DNA from: Beijerinckiaceae bacterium
GTDB lineage: Bacteria; Pseudomonadota; Alphaproteobacteria; Rhizobiales; Beijerinckiaceae
Assembly: GCA_947454485.1 (NCBI GenBank)
Contig: CANGJJ010000010.1
Coordinates: 62,001-126,000, forward strand
Direction: 5' to 3'
Length of the DNA stretch: 64,000 nt
The translations under genes and the position numbers were made by a program. Positions 41,718 through 50,327 of the stretch are shown piece after piece. The notes under the pieces are model-generated. The model made no database searches. It had not been told where the DNA came from and saw only the letters and a list, made by a program, of their open reading frames with translations. How positions within the stretch are numbered: the first letter of the stretch is position 1; each line of letters starts with the position of its first letter.

Positions 41718-42338
41718 ATGAACAACTTGCTCAAGAAGCTCTTCCGCCGCAAAGGCCCGATCCGCACGCGGGATTCGCTCGCTCGTGATATCGCGCGCTT
41801 TGGCTGGTCGGTTGGCGATTACTCCTATGGCAAGATCAAGATCCGTCATTTCGGCCAGCGCGCGCCACTGACGATTGGGCCTTATTGTTCTTTCGCGGAC
41901 AGGATCGAGATCTTTTTAGGGGGTGATCATTCGCCCAAGGCGGTGTCGACCTATCCCTTTCTTGAGATGGCGAGCTTCTTCCCCAAGCGCCCCGTGGCAC
42001 CTACGACCGCTGTCACCAAAGGCGGTGTCGTGATTGGGCCTGATGTGTGGATCGGCGCTGGTGCGACAGTGATGGCGGGTGTCACGATCGGGCCGGGTGC
42101 CATCATCGGAGCACGCGCCGTTGTCGCGCGCGATGTGCCGCCCTATGCGGTTGTTGTGGGCAATCCGGGCAAGGTCGTGCGCTATCGCTTCGAGCCCGAT
42201 GTCATCGAGGCTTTGCTCGCAGCGCGCTGGTGGGATCTGCCGGTTGAGGATGTGGTGGACCTGGCCCCGCTTTTGTCGGGACAAGATTGCACCGCCCTCA
42301 TCGAGGCCTGCACCCGTCTGCGCTCAGCGCGGGGTTGA
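41718..42338 (+). CDS. CatB-related O-acetyltransferase (left-handed beta-helix)
   Basis: A 206-residue xenobiotic/virginiamycin-type hexapeptide acyltransferase: IGPYCSFADRIEIFLGGDHS, then VVIGPDVWIGAGATVMAGVT, AIIGARAVVARDVPPYAVV and GNPGKVVRYRF. These trimeric enzymes acetylate sugars or antibiotics; in this locus an O-acetyl decoration of the glycan is most likely. ATG 41718 lies 109 bp after tRNA-Thr. The stop overlaps by 15 bp a convergent glycosyltransferase fragment. Confidence 0.88.
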   Translation: MNNLLKKLFRRKGPIRTRDSLARDIARFGWSVGDYSYGKIKIRHFGQRAPLTIGPYCSFADRIEIFLGGDHSPKAVSTYPFLEMASFFPKRPVAPTTAVTKGGVVIGPDVWIGAGATVMAGVTIGPGAIIGARAVVARDVPPYAVVVGNPGKVVRYRFEPDVIEALLAARWWDLPVEDVVDLAPLLSGQDCTALIEACTRLRSARG

Positions 42339-42545
42339 GAGCAGAAAACTCTCCCACAGTTTCGCACTGCGCGCCCAGGTGAAAGCGCCGCGCTGTTTCA
42401 AAGCCCCTGTTTTCAGAATAGCCAGAAGCTCTTCATCGCGGCACAGCGCGAGGGCTTGATGGCCGAGCTCCTCAAAACTGCCAGCGATCAGGCCATTGAG
42501 CCCATGCGACACGCGCTCAGCCAGAGAGCCTATGCCCAAAGTCAG
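42324..42545 (-). pseudogene. C-terminal fragment of a glycosyltransferase family 4 gene
   Basis: An open stretch of 71 codons (GSLAERVSHGLNGLIAGSFE ... QRGAFTWARSAKLWESF) is nearly the same as the C-terminus of the intact glycosyltransferase at 44246-45244 (GSLEERVSHGLNGLIAGSFE ... QRGAFTWARSAKLWEAF). It lies in opposite orientation 1.7 kb away. By eye the DNA is also similar, with mostly third-position differences. Upstream of about 42545 the frame meets stops and the similarity ends. It is a remnant of a duplicated or displaced gene, not a functional enzyme. Confidence 0.8.
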
Positions 42546-42832
42546 ACCTGCTTATCACGGCCAGCAATTGCGGGACCGCTGATGGTGGCCCCACCCAACT
42601 GCTGCACCATCTTGTCGCTGATAGGGGCTGGGTGGAAGTAGGGTATCTCAGGTCTATTGGTTGCGTCCGACAGGCGGTGCAGGGCCACTTGCTTTCCGTA
42701 TTGCTTGCCATCCTTAAAGTAGGATATGAGCTTTTATCAGTGTTTAACGAGCTTTGATTACGTAAGGAATGTTTTGAAAAGTCATATGCATAAGGACGTA
42801 GGTGATCCAACTTTAAACTAAGTGAGGCATGA
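42546..42832. other. Gene-free AT-rich stretch
   Basis: 287 bp between the glycosyltransferase remnant and the UXS gene. AT content rises towards the right. I see no ORF with plausible codon use and no transposase remnant. Confidence 0.4.
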
Positions 42833-43780
42833 ATGAGCCGGAAATCTAAACGCATCCTTGTCACCGGCGGGGCTGGTTTCTTGGGGTCTCATTTGTGCGA
42901 CCGGCTCATCGCCGCGGGCGACGAAGTTCTGTGCGTCGATAATTTCTTCACCGGCAGCCGTCAGAATATTGCGCATTTGCTTCAACATCCGCGTTTCGAG
43001 CTGCTGCGCCACGATGTGACCTTTCCGCTCTTTGTTGAGGTAGATCAGATTTTCAATCTCGCCTGCCCGGCCTCGCCAGTCTTTTACCAAAAAGACCCTG
43101 TGCAGACCACGAAGACGAGTGTCATGGGGACCATCAACATGCTTGGTCTCGCCAAGCGCCTGCACATTCCCATTCTGCAAGCGTCAACTTCTGAGGTGTA
43201 TGGTGATCCGAATGTTCATCCGCAGACGGAAGAATACTGGGGCAACGTAAACCCAATTGGAATTCGCTCTTGCTACGATGAAGGGAAGCGTTGCGCTGAA
43301 ACCCTCGTTTTCGACTATGTTCGACAGAATAACGTCGCCGGAAAAGTGGTTCGGATCTTCAACACCTATGGCCCACGGATGCAGCCAGATGACGGCCGAG
43401 TTGTTTCAAACTTCATCGTGCAGGCCTTACAAGGTAGGCATATTACCCTCTATGGCGACGGCTCACAGACACGATCTTTCTGCTATGTAGAGGATCTCAT
43501 AGAGGCAATATTTCTTATGATGAACACCCCGCACGACGTGACGGGGCCAATTAACATAGGCAACCCGAATGAATTCACCATTCGCCAGCTTGCAGAACTT
43601 GTGATCGAAATGACGGGTTCAAAATCAAAACTCGTCTTCGAGCCGCTGCCTTCAGATGACCCGCGACAGCGTCAGCCGGACATTAGTAAGGCTCGCGCTT
43701 TGCTAAAATGGGAGCCCACCACCCAATTGCAGGCGGGCCTAGCGCAGACGATCGAATACTTCAAGCATATGATAAACTAA
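42833..43780 (+). CDS. uxs: UDP-glucuronate decarboxylase / UDP-xylose synthase
   Basis: A 315-residue extended SDR converting UDP-glucuronate to UDP-xylose. [16 protein letters not shown] binds [21 protein letters not shown] is the UXS signature; catalytic Tyr and Lys lie in [11 protein letters not shown], and [11 protein letters not shown] plus [11 protein letters not shown] complete the pattern. Length is normal. It stands alone between a gene remnant and a non-coding stretch, with lower G+C in its 3' half. UDP-xylose would feed a glycosyltransferase of this locus. Confidence 0.93.
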   Translation: MSRKSKRILVTGGAGFLGSHLCDRLIAAGDEVLCVDNFFTGSRQNIAHLLQHPRFELLRHDVTFPLFVEVDQIFNLACPASPVFYQKDPVQTTKTSVMGTINMLGLAKRLHIPILQASTSEVYGDPNVHPQTEEYWGNVNPIGIRSCYDEGKRCAETLVFDYVRQNNVAGKVVRIFNTYGPRMQPDDGRVVSNFIVQALQGRHITLYGDGSQTRSFCYVEDLIEAIFLMMNTPHDVTGPINIGNPNEFTIRQLAELVIEMTGSKSKLVFEPLPSDDPRQRQPDISKARALLKWEPTTQLQAGLAQTIEYFKHMIN

Positions 43781-44245
43781 CGGTTGTTTTCGTTCTCCAA
43801 TGCGTGGCCGGCGGAACATGTAGTTTAACTTGCCACTTTCTCTGGATACAAAACTTACTCGGTCTTGATTGGAGTAATGCAAGCGCATGTGCCCAGCGCG
43901 CTGCAGCGTGTTGCGCAATTTCTCCAATCAAGTTTGTTGTCCAGCATTCATTTGTCTCTGCGAGATGGCCGATGTCATCGATGGAAACTATGATAAGGGT
44001 GGTGGTTCTATTAAGCTACTGAATTAGCTTCGTTTTTTTATTTTTGGGGCTTGGTGACATTAGTGGCCCAAAAAGTTCTAACATGTTGAGTTCTTGGGAT
44101 TTTTGGCCTAATTTGTTAGTGTGGTATCGTCTTTTATCATCCAGGTGCGGATTGCCTAGCAGCGCGAGGCGCTTCTGCATCTCCGCACAAGGCCTACTCG
44201 TTGCGTCGCTTCAGTGGCCTTTATGCTTTTGCAAGTGAGGCACTG
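43781..44245. other. Structured AT-rich intergenic region
   Basis: 465 bp without a credible gene. It contains an 11-bp perfect inverted repeat (CTTGATTGGAG 43864-43874 with 43922-43932), a terminator at 44013-44039, and a GGCC(C)AAAAA/TTTTTGGCC repeat (44065-44074/44100-44108). It may hold a 3' UTR, a small RNA, or the scar of a rearrangement. Confidence 0.4.
44013..44039 (+). terminator. Rho-independent terminator
   Basis: Stem AAGCTA-CTGAAT-TAGCTT followed by CG and seven T. It lies 233 bp after uxs, so either the uxs mRNA has a long 3' UTR or a separate small transcript ends here. Confidence 0.6.
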
Positions 44246-45244
44246 ATGCATATTACAATCGTTCCTCCTCGCAAGGCCGAGCTTTGCAACAGCGATGGTG
44301 ATGATCGTTTTCTCGGGGGCATCGAGACGGCTTGTCTTGAGCTGTCGGATGCGCTCACGTTGCGCGGACATGATGTGTCGATCTTGGGACGACCAGCGTC
44401 GCACCGCTTTGCTCGTGGATTGACTGACGCCGAGTTGGAACGGTCTAGCGGCGATGCATTGCTCGTTTGCAATGACATGCGTTTGCTTGACAAAGGCAGT
44501 TTTACGCAGCGTATTTTGTGGATTCATAATCCGCTAAGTTTCGAAAAAGCGTTTCGAAAAGGGCAAATGCTGCCGATTTGGTCCAAGCGGCCCCCGGCTG
44601 TCTTTTTGTCAACATGCTCGCGTGATACTTTTCCGTCTATATTCACTTTCAAGAGCCGTACCGTAATTCCTTACGGCGTGACCGAGGACTTTAGCGCTGT
44701 TTACGACCAGCGCAGCGGACCGCCGCGTTTTGCCTTTGTCTCTCAACCGCAGCGTGGCCTCAAGAAAGTCGTTGAAGTTTTTTCGACTATCGTACGTGCG
44801 CAGCAATCAGATGCTGAGTTTCATATCTTCGGTTCCAAGCCCTCAGACGTTGGCGTCACGGAGGAGACTGCGAGACAGTTCGGCATTTATTTTCACTCTC
44901 GCACAGGTAAGAATGTCCTTGCTGACTTTTACGCAGGGACGACGGCACTTTTCTGTGTAGGAGCAAAAGATGAGACCTTCTGTCTTGCAGCAGTGGAAGC
45001 GCAATGCGCTGGACTGCCCGTGTTGACCTTGGGTATTGGCTCATTGGAGGAGCGTGTATCACATGGGCTTAATGGTCTAATCGCCGGTAGTTTTGAAGAG
45101 CTGGCTCATCAGGCCGTTGCACTTTGCCGCGATGAAGAGCTGTTGTTGTTACTGAAGGCCGGCGCGATGAAACAGCGCGGAGCTTTTACTTGGGCGCGGA
45201 GTGCAAAACTCTGGGAGGCTTTTCTCACTTCAGGAGAGTTGTGA
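44246..45244 (+). CDS. Glycosyltransferase family 4
   Basis: A 332-residue GT-B glycosyltransferase. The N-terminal domain has GGIETACLELSDALTLRGHD, and ILWIHNP follows. The C-terminal donor domain has FAFVSQPQRGLKKVVEVF, EFHIFGSKPSDVG and ETFCLAAVEAQCAGLPVL, the E-x7-E-type motif of GT4. I start at ATG 44246 behind AAGTGAGG (44233-44240). A diverged C-terminal copy exists as a remnant at 42324-42545. It ends in a 15-bp overlap with the convergent GT61 gene. Confidence 0.87.
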   Translation: MHITIVPPRKAELCNSDGDDRFLGGIETACLELSDALTLRGHDVSILGRPASHRFARGLTDAELERSSGDALLVCNDMRLLDKGSFTQRILWIHNPLSFEKAFRKGQMLPIWSKRPPAVFLSTCSRDTFPSIFTFKSRTVIPYGVTEDFSAVYDQRSGPPRFAFVSQPQRGLKKVVEVFSTIVRAQQSDAEFHIFGSKPSDVGVTEETARQFGIYFHSRTGKNVLADFYAGTTALFCVGAKDETFCLAAVEAQCAGLPVLTLGIGSLEERVSHGLNGLIAGSFEELAHQAVALCRDEELLLLLKAGAMKQRGAFTWARSAKLWEAFLTSGEL

Positions 45245-46411
45245 TCTCACCGCCTCCACAACATCGCCAACCCCGACCGAGAAGCCTTGCCGCAGGTCGC
45301 CCGTGCCGCCGATCACATAGCGATATTCAAGCCCTAATCTGGTGGCGAGCCACAGATAGGGGCTTTTGACATGATCGCTCGCGAAGAGCTCTACGACCAC
45401 TGTTCCTTTTTTGCAGAACAGAAGATTGGTCAAAGCCGCGCCATGCACAGCCACAACAAGATCTGCGTTGCGGAAATGGGCGACCTGCTGATCGTGATTG
45501 TCTGAGCGGGGCTCAAAGACTGTGAAGCCGAGCGGGGTCAGTTGTTCTATGACCTCTGCTTCATTGTGCAAGCGGCGCAGGCGCGCCTGTCCGCGCGTCA
45601 CATAGAGTTTGTTGTGCGTGCCCTGTGGTGCGTCGTTGAGCTTATAGTGATCGCGCAAGAGGTCGGAGAGTTGCTCGGCCTGCGCGCGGATGATGGGCAT
45701 CCATTCGAATGTATCGCCGCAGCGCGCCAACCAGAGCGCGCGGATATGATCAAGCCGCTCGGTTCTCTCAAGATAGAGCACGCGCAGATCATCGAAGGAC
45801 GCGCACAACGCCTCCAGAACATTGCGGCAGAAGGTCGGGGCATCAGCGGGTGCGACGATGGTCAGCGGGCCCAAAGCGCTGCGATGATGTTCGAGATAAT
45901 AGAGCAGGGGCGCAAGGTCATTGGCGAAGAAGTGATAATAATGGGGTGCCGAGGTCAGGCAGTAATGCGCCCGCCCGTCACCGCGCCGCGTTGCGAGCTG
46001 CGCGGGCTTGGCCTCATTCCAATTGGGCTGGCGCTCATCCACCATGACGCGGCATTGGGTTGGCAGATGCACAACGCCCATTGTGTGGCCGAGAATGGCG
46101 CAATCATCGATCACATAGCCCTGCGTATGCACGGTGGTTTGTGATTGGGGATATGAGTCTGTCTCGCCCGCATCATTGGCCATGGCGGGCAGCAGAATAT
46201 TTTGCCTCAGATCATCACTGAGCGCGTCAAAACCCATCGCCTCATGGTTTTCAATGATCGTTGTCGTGGCGATTTTGGCAGCCTGAATGCCGCGCGAATA
46301 GATATTGAGCTTGGTGCTGAGACCCGGCACAGCGGCGCAAGCGCTGCGCATCAAAAACCACCGCATCCAGCGGGAGGTAAACATGAGCCTGGCTTTGGAT
46401 TTGCGGGGCAT
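45230..46411 (-). CDS. Glycosyltransferase family 61 (DUF563) protein
   Basis: A 393-residue protein with the DUF563/GT61 pattern: YHFFANDLAPLLYYLEHHRS, LYVTRGQARLRRLHNEAEVI, FRNADLVVAVHGAALTNLLF and a following VVVELF. GT61 enzymes add xylose or other pentoses, which fits UDP-xylose made by the nearby uxs gene. The start is ATG 46411 with ATG 46384 as an alternative; neither has a strong ribosome site. It is monocistronic and convergent with the GT4 gene. Confidence 0.85.
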   Translation of the reverse strand: MPRKSKARLMFTSRWMRWFLMRSACAAVPGLSTKLNIYSRGIQAAKIATTTIIENHEAMGFDALSDDLRQNILLPAMANDAGETDSYPQSQTTVHTQGYVIDDCAILGHTMGVVHLPTQCRVMVDERQPNWNEAKPAQLATRRGDGRAHYCLTSAPHYYHFFANDLAPLLYYLEHHRSALGPLTIVAPADAPTFCRNVLEALCASFDDLRVLYLERTERLDHIRALWLARCGDTFEWMPIIRAQAEQLSDLLRDHYKLNDAPQGTHNKLYVTRGQARLRRLHNEAEVIEQLTPLGFTVFEPRSDNHDQQVAHFRNADLVVAVHGAALTNLLFCKKGTVVVELFASDHVKSPYLWLATRLGLEYRYVIGGTGDLRQGFSVGVGDVVEAVRSQLS

Positions 46412-46522
46412 GAATCAGTCCAATGTGCCGTGACGGCAAATTGCCACCCAACTTGCCCTTGGAAAAGGGTTGCGGCTAGGGTCGCAGCTTCGGCCGGATG
46501 GCCACAGATGAGGTAGCAGATT

Positions 46523-47419
46523 GTGCGCGTGCTTGTAACAGGAGCCTCCGGTTTTGTCGGCCGTTCTGCGGTCGCGGGCCTGTTGCAGCGCGGGGCCGAG
46601 GTGGTCGGCGTGGCGCGTAACCCGCTGTCTGATCTGCCCATTGAGTGGATGACGGCCGATCTGCTGGAGCCGGGAGCCGCCTCCGCCATTTTGCGCAAAG
46701 CGGCGCCTGATGTGGTGCTGCATCTGGCTTGGGCGACTGAACATGGAAAATTCTGGAGCGATCCTGCCAATGATCTATGGCTCGTGCGCAGTATCGAGCT
46801 TGCCCAAGCCGCCCGTGATCTAAAAATCCAGCGCGTGGTGATGACCGGCACCTGTTATGAATATGCCTTCCCTGCGCAGGGCGACTGCATTGAGGGACGG
46901 ACGCCGGTTGAGGCGCATTTTCCCTATGACATGGCCAAAGCGGCCTGCCATCGCGCCTGTGCCGATATTCTGGCGGGCAGCGGCGTGACATTCAGTTGGG
47001 CGCGTTTGTTCTATCTCTACGGCCCGCATGAACATGAGGCGCGGCTTGCCCCGTCTGTCGCGCGCGCTTTGCTGCGCGGTGAGGTGGCGGCCTGCTCGTC
47101 GGGGCTTGCTGTGCGCGATTATATGCATGTGGCGGATGTGGGGGCGGGGCTTGCGGCTCTGGCGCTGAGCTCTGTCGAGGGCGCAGTCAATGTCGCGAGC
47201 GGGCAGGGGACGACCATCGCCCATCTGGCGCAGGTGCTCGCCGATCTCGTCGGGCGGCCTGACCTGCTGCATCTCGGCGCTCGGCCCGACCGCACCGATG
47301 AGCCGCCCAGAATCACGGCTGATGTGACGCGGCTCTCGCAAGAGGTTGGTTTTCAGCCGCGCTTTGATCTGCGCAGCGGTCTGGCCGATGCGCTTTCCTA
47401 TTGGCGCAGTCAGATTTGA
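46523..47419 (+). CDS. NAD-dependent epimerase/dehydratase (CDP-abequose/paratose synthase-like)
   Basis: A 298-residue extended SDR: VLVTGASGFVGRSAVAGLLQ, MTGTCYEYAF, catalytic YDMAK and LFYLYGPHEHEARLAPSVAR. The short length and the TGTCYEY segment resemble NDP-sugar 4-ketoreductases, such as those that finish 3,6-dideoxyhexoses, so it may reduce the RfbH product. GTG 46523 is the start, with GAGGTAGC upstream. It is divergent from the GT61 gene and ends 10 bp inside the convergent GT2 gene. Confidence 0.8.
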   Translation: MRVLVTGASGFVGRSAVAGLLQRGAEVVGVARNPLSDLPIEWMTADLLEPGAASAILRKAAPDVVLHLAWATEHGKFWSDPANDLWLVRSIELAQAARDLKIQRVVMTGTCYEYAFPAQGDCIEGRTPVEAHFPYDMAKAACHRACADILAGSGVTFSWARLFYLYGPHEHEARLAPSVARALLRGEVAACSSGLAVRDYMHVADVGAGLAALALSSVEGAVNVASGQGTTIAHLAQVLADLVGRPDLLHLGARPDRTDEPPRITADVTRLSQEVGFQPRFDLRSGLADALSYWRSQI

Positions 47420-48309
47420 CTGGGTAGATCGTCCTTTTGCTGCGCGCCAGTGCCAGCGGGGCGCGTGACCATGCGCAGCGCCACGCGGCGAAAGCCAAAG
47501 AGCTTGCGGCCGGTATATTCGAAAAAAAGCGGCTTGGTCACAAATCGCAGCAGCGGTGAGGTTTCGCGCTTGGCGAACATGGCACAGGCGACCTCATAAA
47601 AGCGCTGGCGCAGAAAGATCAGCCGGTCGCGCTCTTCATTCGTGCGCTTTTTACGCTGTGTGCTGGCGGTGCGCTTGCGGGTCTGCTCAAAGACGGTGGC
47701 ATCGGTGCCAACCACTTTGTCATCGAGCAAGAAACCCAGCAGGACCAGATAATCAAAGCCCCAGAGGTTGCGATAATCGCGCACGACCTCGTTCATACGG
47801 TCCAAAATGGCATCGCGGCGGTAGAGGCCATAATACCAGCCCGCGCGGGCATTCAGAATGCGGCTCCAGCGGCGCCAGAAGGGCGGGCGGCCCTCGAGCG
47901 CGGGATAGTCAAATTCGCGCAGGACCGTCTGATCAAGATCAATGACGCGCACGCGGCCGACAGCCAAATCCTTGTGCGGATTTTGCTCGAGCAGGCGCAC
48001 CAGCTCTTCCAGATAATTGGGCGCGCTGCGGTCATCGCAGGCTCGCCACAGGAAATAGGGGCTCGTCGCCGCCTTCACCGCATCATGGAAGTTGAGAAAC
48101 TCGCCCTTATTGAAGGGCTGACGAATATGTTTGAAGCGCGGGTCGCGCGCGGCAAGGCCAGCGGCGATCTCAGCGGTCGCATCGGTGGATGCATTGTCGA
48201 AGATCAGAACCTCGAAATCTGTGAAGGTCTGTTGGGTCAGGACCTCCAAAGACCCGGCGAGGAGTTCGGCTTCGTTATAGGCCGGTACACCAACCGTAAT
48301 CAGGGGCAT
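47410..48309 (-). CDS. Glycosyltransferase family 2
   Basis: A 299-residue GT-A glycosyltransferase: ITVGVPAYNEAELLAGSLEV, VLIFDNASTDATAEIA, and a DxD-like CDDRSAPNYL. The C-terminal part is basic (KRTASTQRKKRTNEERD), fitting membrane association. Length is typical for a single-domain GT2. Convergent with the epimerase at 46523 and divergent from rfbF. Confidence 0.88.
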   Translation of the reverse strand: MPLITVGVPAYNEAELLAGSLEVLTQQTFTDFEVLIFDNASTDATAEIAAGLAARDPRFKHIRQPFNKGEFLNFHDAVKAATSPYFLWRACDDRSAPNYLEELVRLLEQNPHKDLAVGRVRVIDLDQTVLREFDYPALEGRPPFWRRWSRILNARAGWYYGLYRRDAILDRMNEVVRDYRNLWGFDYLVLLGFLLDDKVVGTDATVFEQTRKRTASTQRKKRTNEERDRLIFLRQRFYEVACAMFAKRETSPLLRFVTKPLFFEYTGRKLFGFRRVALRMVTRPAGTGAQQKDDLPSQI

Positions 48310-48495
48310 GTGGGTTCCAATCTCTCAGCCGCCGATTCTGGCGCTGGAACGGGCAGAAAGCCTAGCTTTCGGGGGCGTTTTTACACGGTTGTTCCGGGGG
48401 CCTCAACACTATAAAAGATCGGCCACAGATGCGCGGCTGCGGGCTGCCTGGCCTGAGGGCCGAAGGGATGCGCGCAGGACTCTAAAGGGATTGCC

Positions 48496-49269
48496 ATGAA
48501 AGCTGTGATTTTGGCCGGTGGCATGGGGACGCGCATCTCGGAAGAGTCGCATCTGCGTCCCAAGCCGATGATTGAAATCGGTGGCCGCCCGATCCTCTGG
48601 CACATCATGAAGATCTACGCCCATCACGGCATCACCGACTTTGTCGTGTGCCTTGGTTACAAGGGCTATATGATCAAGGAATATTTCGCGAACTACTTCC
48701 TGCACAATTCTGATGTCACGATTGATGCGGCGAAAAATGAGCTGACCTATCACCACACCAAGGCTGAGCCATGGCGCATCACGCTCGTTGATACGGGCGA
48801 GGCGACGCAGACCGGTGGTCGCTTGAAGCGTGTTGCTCATTATCTCGATTCAAATGAGCCCTTCTGCTTCACCTATGGTGATGGCGTGTCGGATGTGAAT
48901 ATCACCGAACTCGTCGCCTTCCACCGCGCGCATGGCAAGAAGGCAACCCTCACTGCTGTGACCCCGCCCGGTCGCTATGGCGCGTTGAATATGAGCGGCG
49001 ATCAGGTGCGCGAATTCATCGAAAAGCCGCCGGGCGATAATGCATTCGTCAACGGTGGTTTCTTTGTTCTCTCGCCCGACGTCCTCTCGCTGGTCTCGCA
49101 TGACCTGATGTCATGGGAGAGCGAGCCTTTGGAGACCTTGGCCCGCAATGGCGATCTGATGGCGTGGAAGCATACGGGCTTCTGGCAGCCGATGGATACA
49201 TTGCGCGACAAGACCATGCTCGAAGGCCTGTGGCAGGCTGGCCGCGCGCCTTGGAAAGTGTGGGACTGA
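48496..49269 (+). CDS. rfbF: Glucose-1-phosphate cytidylyltransferase
   Basis: A 257-residue nucleotidyltransferase making CDP-glucose from CTP and glucose-1-phosphate. The N-terminal signature [20 protein letters not shown], then [16 protein letters not shown] is characteristic of RfbF, and [20 protein letters not shown] holds the metal Asp. Family length. Its stop overlaps the rfbG start (TGATG). It is the first step of the CDP-sugar branch used by rfbG here and by rfbH at 22433. Confidence 0.95.
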   Translation: MKAVILAGGMGTRISEESHLRPKPMIEIGGRPILWHIMKIYAHHGITDFVVCLGYKGYMIKEYFANYFLHNSDVTIDAAKNELTYHHTKAEPWRITLVDTGEATQTGGRLKRVAHYLDSNEPFCFTYGDGVSDVNITELVAFHRAHGKKATLTAVTPPGRYGALNMSGDQVREFIEKPPGDNAFVNGGFFVLSPDVLSLVSHDLMSWESEPLETLARNGDLMAWKHTGFWQPMDTLRDKTMLEGLWQAGRAPWKVWD

Positions 49270-50327
49270 TGAGCCGCGTTGATCCGTCCTTCTGGCGCGG
49301 CCGATCTGTGCTGCTAACAGGGCATACGGGCTTCAAAGGCTCGTGGTTGTCACTGTGGCTGGGTATGATGGGTGCCAAAGTGACGGGCTATGCATTGGCC
49401 CCTGACACAGATCCAAGCCTCTATGCACTCGCCGGACTTGATCGCGATTTTCCAGCCAGCTTTGGTGATGTGCGCGATGGTGCTGCCCTTCGTGCGGTGG
49501 TGGAGCAAGCGCGCCCGCAGATCGTTCTGCATATGGCGGCTCAGCCCTTGGTGCGCCGCTCTGTGCGCGAGCCGGTCGCGACCTTTGATGTGAATGTCAT
49601 GGGGACAGCGCATCTCTTGGAAGCTCTGCGCGATACGCCGGGGCTGGAAGCTGTTCTCATCATCACGACCGACAAGATCTATGAGAATACCGAAGCGGGA
49701 TTGCCCTTCAAGGAGAGCGATCCGCTGGGTGGCCACGATCCATATTCAGCCTCGAAAGCTGCAGCTGAATTGGTGACAGCCTCTTTCGCGCGGACTTATT
49801 TCAATGCGCGCGGTATTCCGGTGGCAACGGCGCGAGGCGGTAATGTCATCGGCGGTGGCGATTTCTCGGAAGATCGCATCGTGCCGGATGTGTTTCGCGC
49901 GATGCGTGCGAACCAACCGCTCGTTCTGCGCAATCCTGATGCCACGCGCCCTTGGCAGCATGTGCTCGATTGCCTCGAAGGCTATGTGACCTATGCGCAG
50001 GAATTGGCACGCGGGCGCGATCTGCCACGCGCGATGAATTTTGGTCCCATTGGCTCTGCCGATGTACCGGTGCGTGTCTTGGCAGAGGCCATGCAGCAGG
50101 CGCTGGGTGCAGCCTCTGGCTGGGTGTTGGCAGAAGGCCCGCAGCCGCGTGAAATGCAGGCCTTGGCGCTTGATTGCGCTGCGGCCCAGCAGCATCTTGG
50201 TTTCAGTGACCGTCTGGTTGGCCTGTCGGCCATCACGGCCACTGCCGATTGGTATCTGGCTTTTGCGCGGGGCGATGACATGCGCGCCTATACGATGAAA
50301 GCCATAGAGGAGCATCTGTCTCGATGA
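49269..50327 (+). CDS. rfbG: CDP-glucose 4,6-dehydratase
   Basis: A 352-residue extended SDR that makes CDP-4-keto-6-deoxyglucose. LLTGHTGFKGSWLSLWLGMM is the distinctive RfbG cofactor loop. ITTDKIYENTEAGLPFKESD, catalytic YSASKAAAEL, and ARGGNVIGGGDFSEDRIVPD complete the family pattern. ATG 49269 overlaps the rfbF stop; a longer in-frame reading from 49113 lies inside rfbF. The product is the branch point for RfbH and for the adjacent C-methyltransferase. Confidence 0.95.
   Translation: MSRVDPSFWRGRSVLLTGHTGFKGSWLSLWLGMMGAKVTGYALAPDTDPSLYALAGLDRDFPASFGDVRDGAALRAVVEQARPQIVLHMAAQPLVRRSVREPVATFDVNVMGTAHLLEALRDTPGLEAVLIITTDKIYENTEAGLPFKESDPLGGHDPYSASKAAAELVTASFARTYFNARGIPVATARGGNVIGGGDFSEDRIVPDVFRAMRANQPLVLRNPDATRPWQHVLDCLEGYVTYAQELARGRDLPRAMNFGPIGSADVPVRVLAEAMQQALGAASGWVLAEGPQPREMQALALDCAAAQQHLGFSDRLVGLSAITATADWYLAFARGDDMRAYTMKAIEEHLSR

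Noticed and set aside
41491-41721. ORF spanning tRNA-Thr
   Set aside because: It translates through the tRNA; no ribosome site.
43708-44022. Plus-strand ORF at the end of uxs and into the gap
   Set aside because: It overlaps the uxs 3' end in another frame, has no family match, and the region is structured non-coding DNA.
42324-45244. Insertion sequence as cause of the inverted glycosyltransferase fragment
   Set aside because: No transposase, terminal repeats or target duplication seen; rearrangement is stated only as a possibility.
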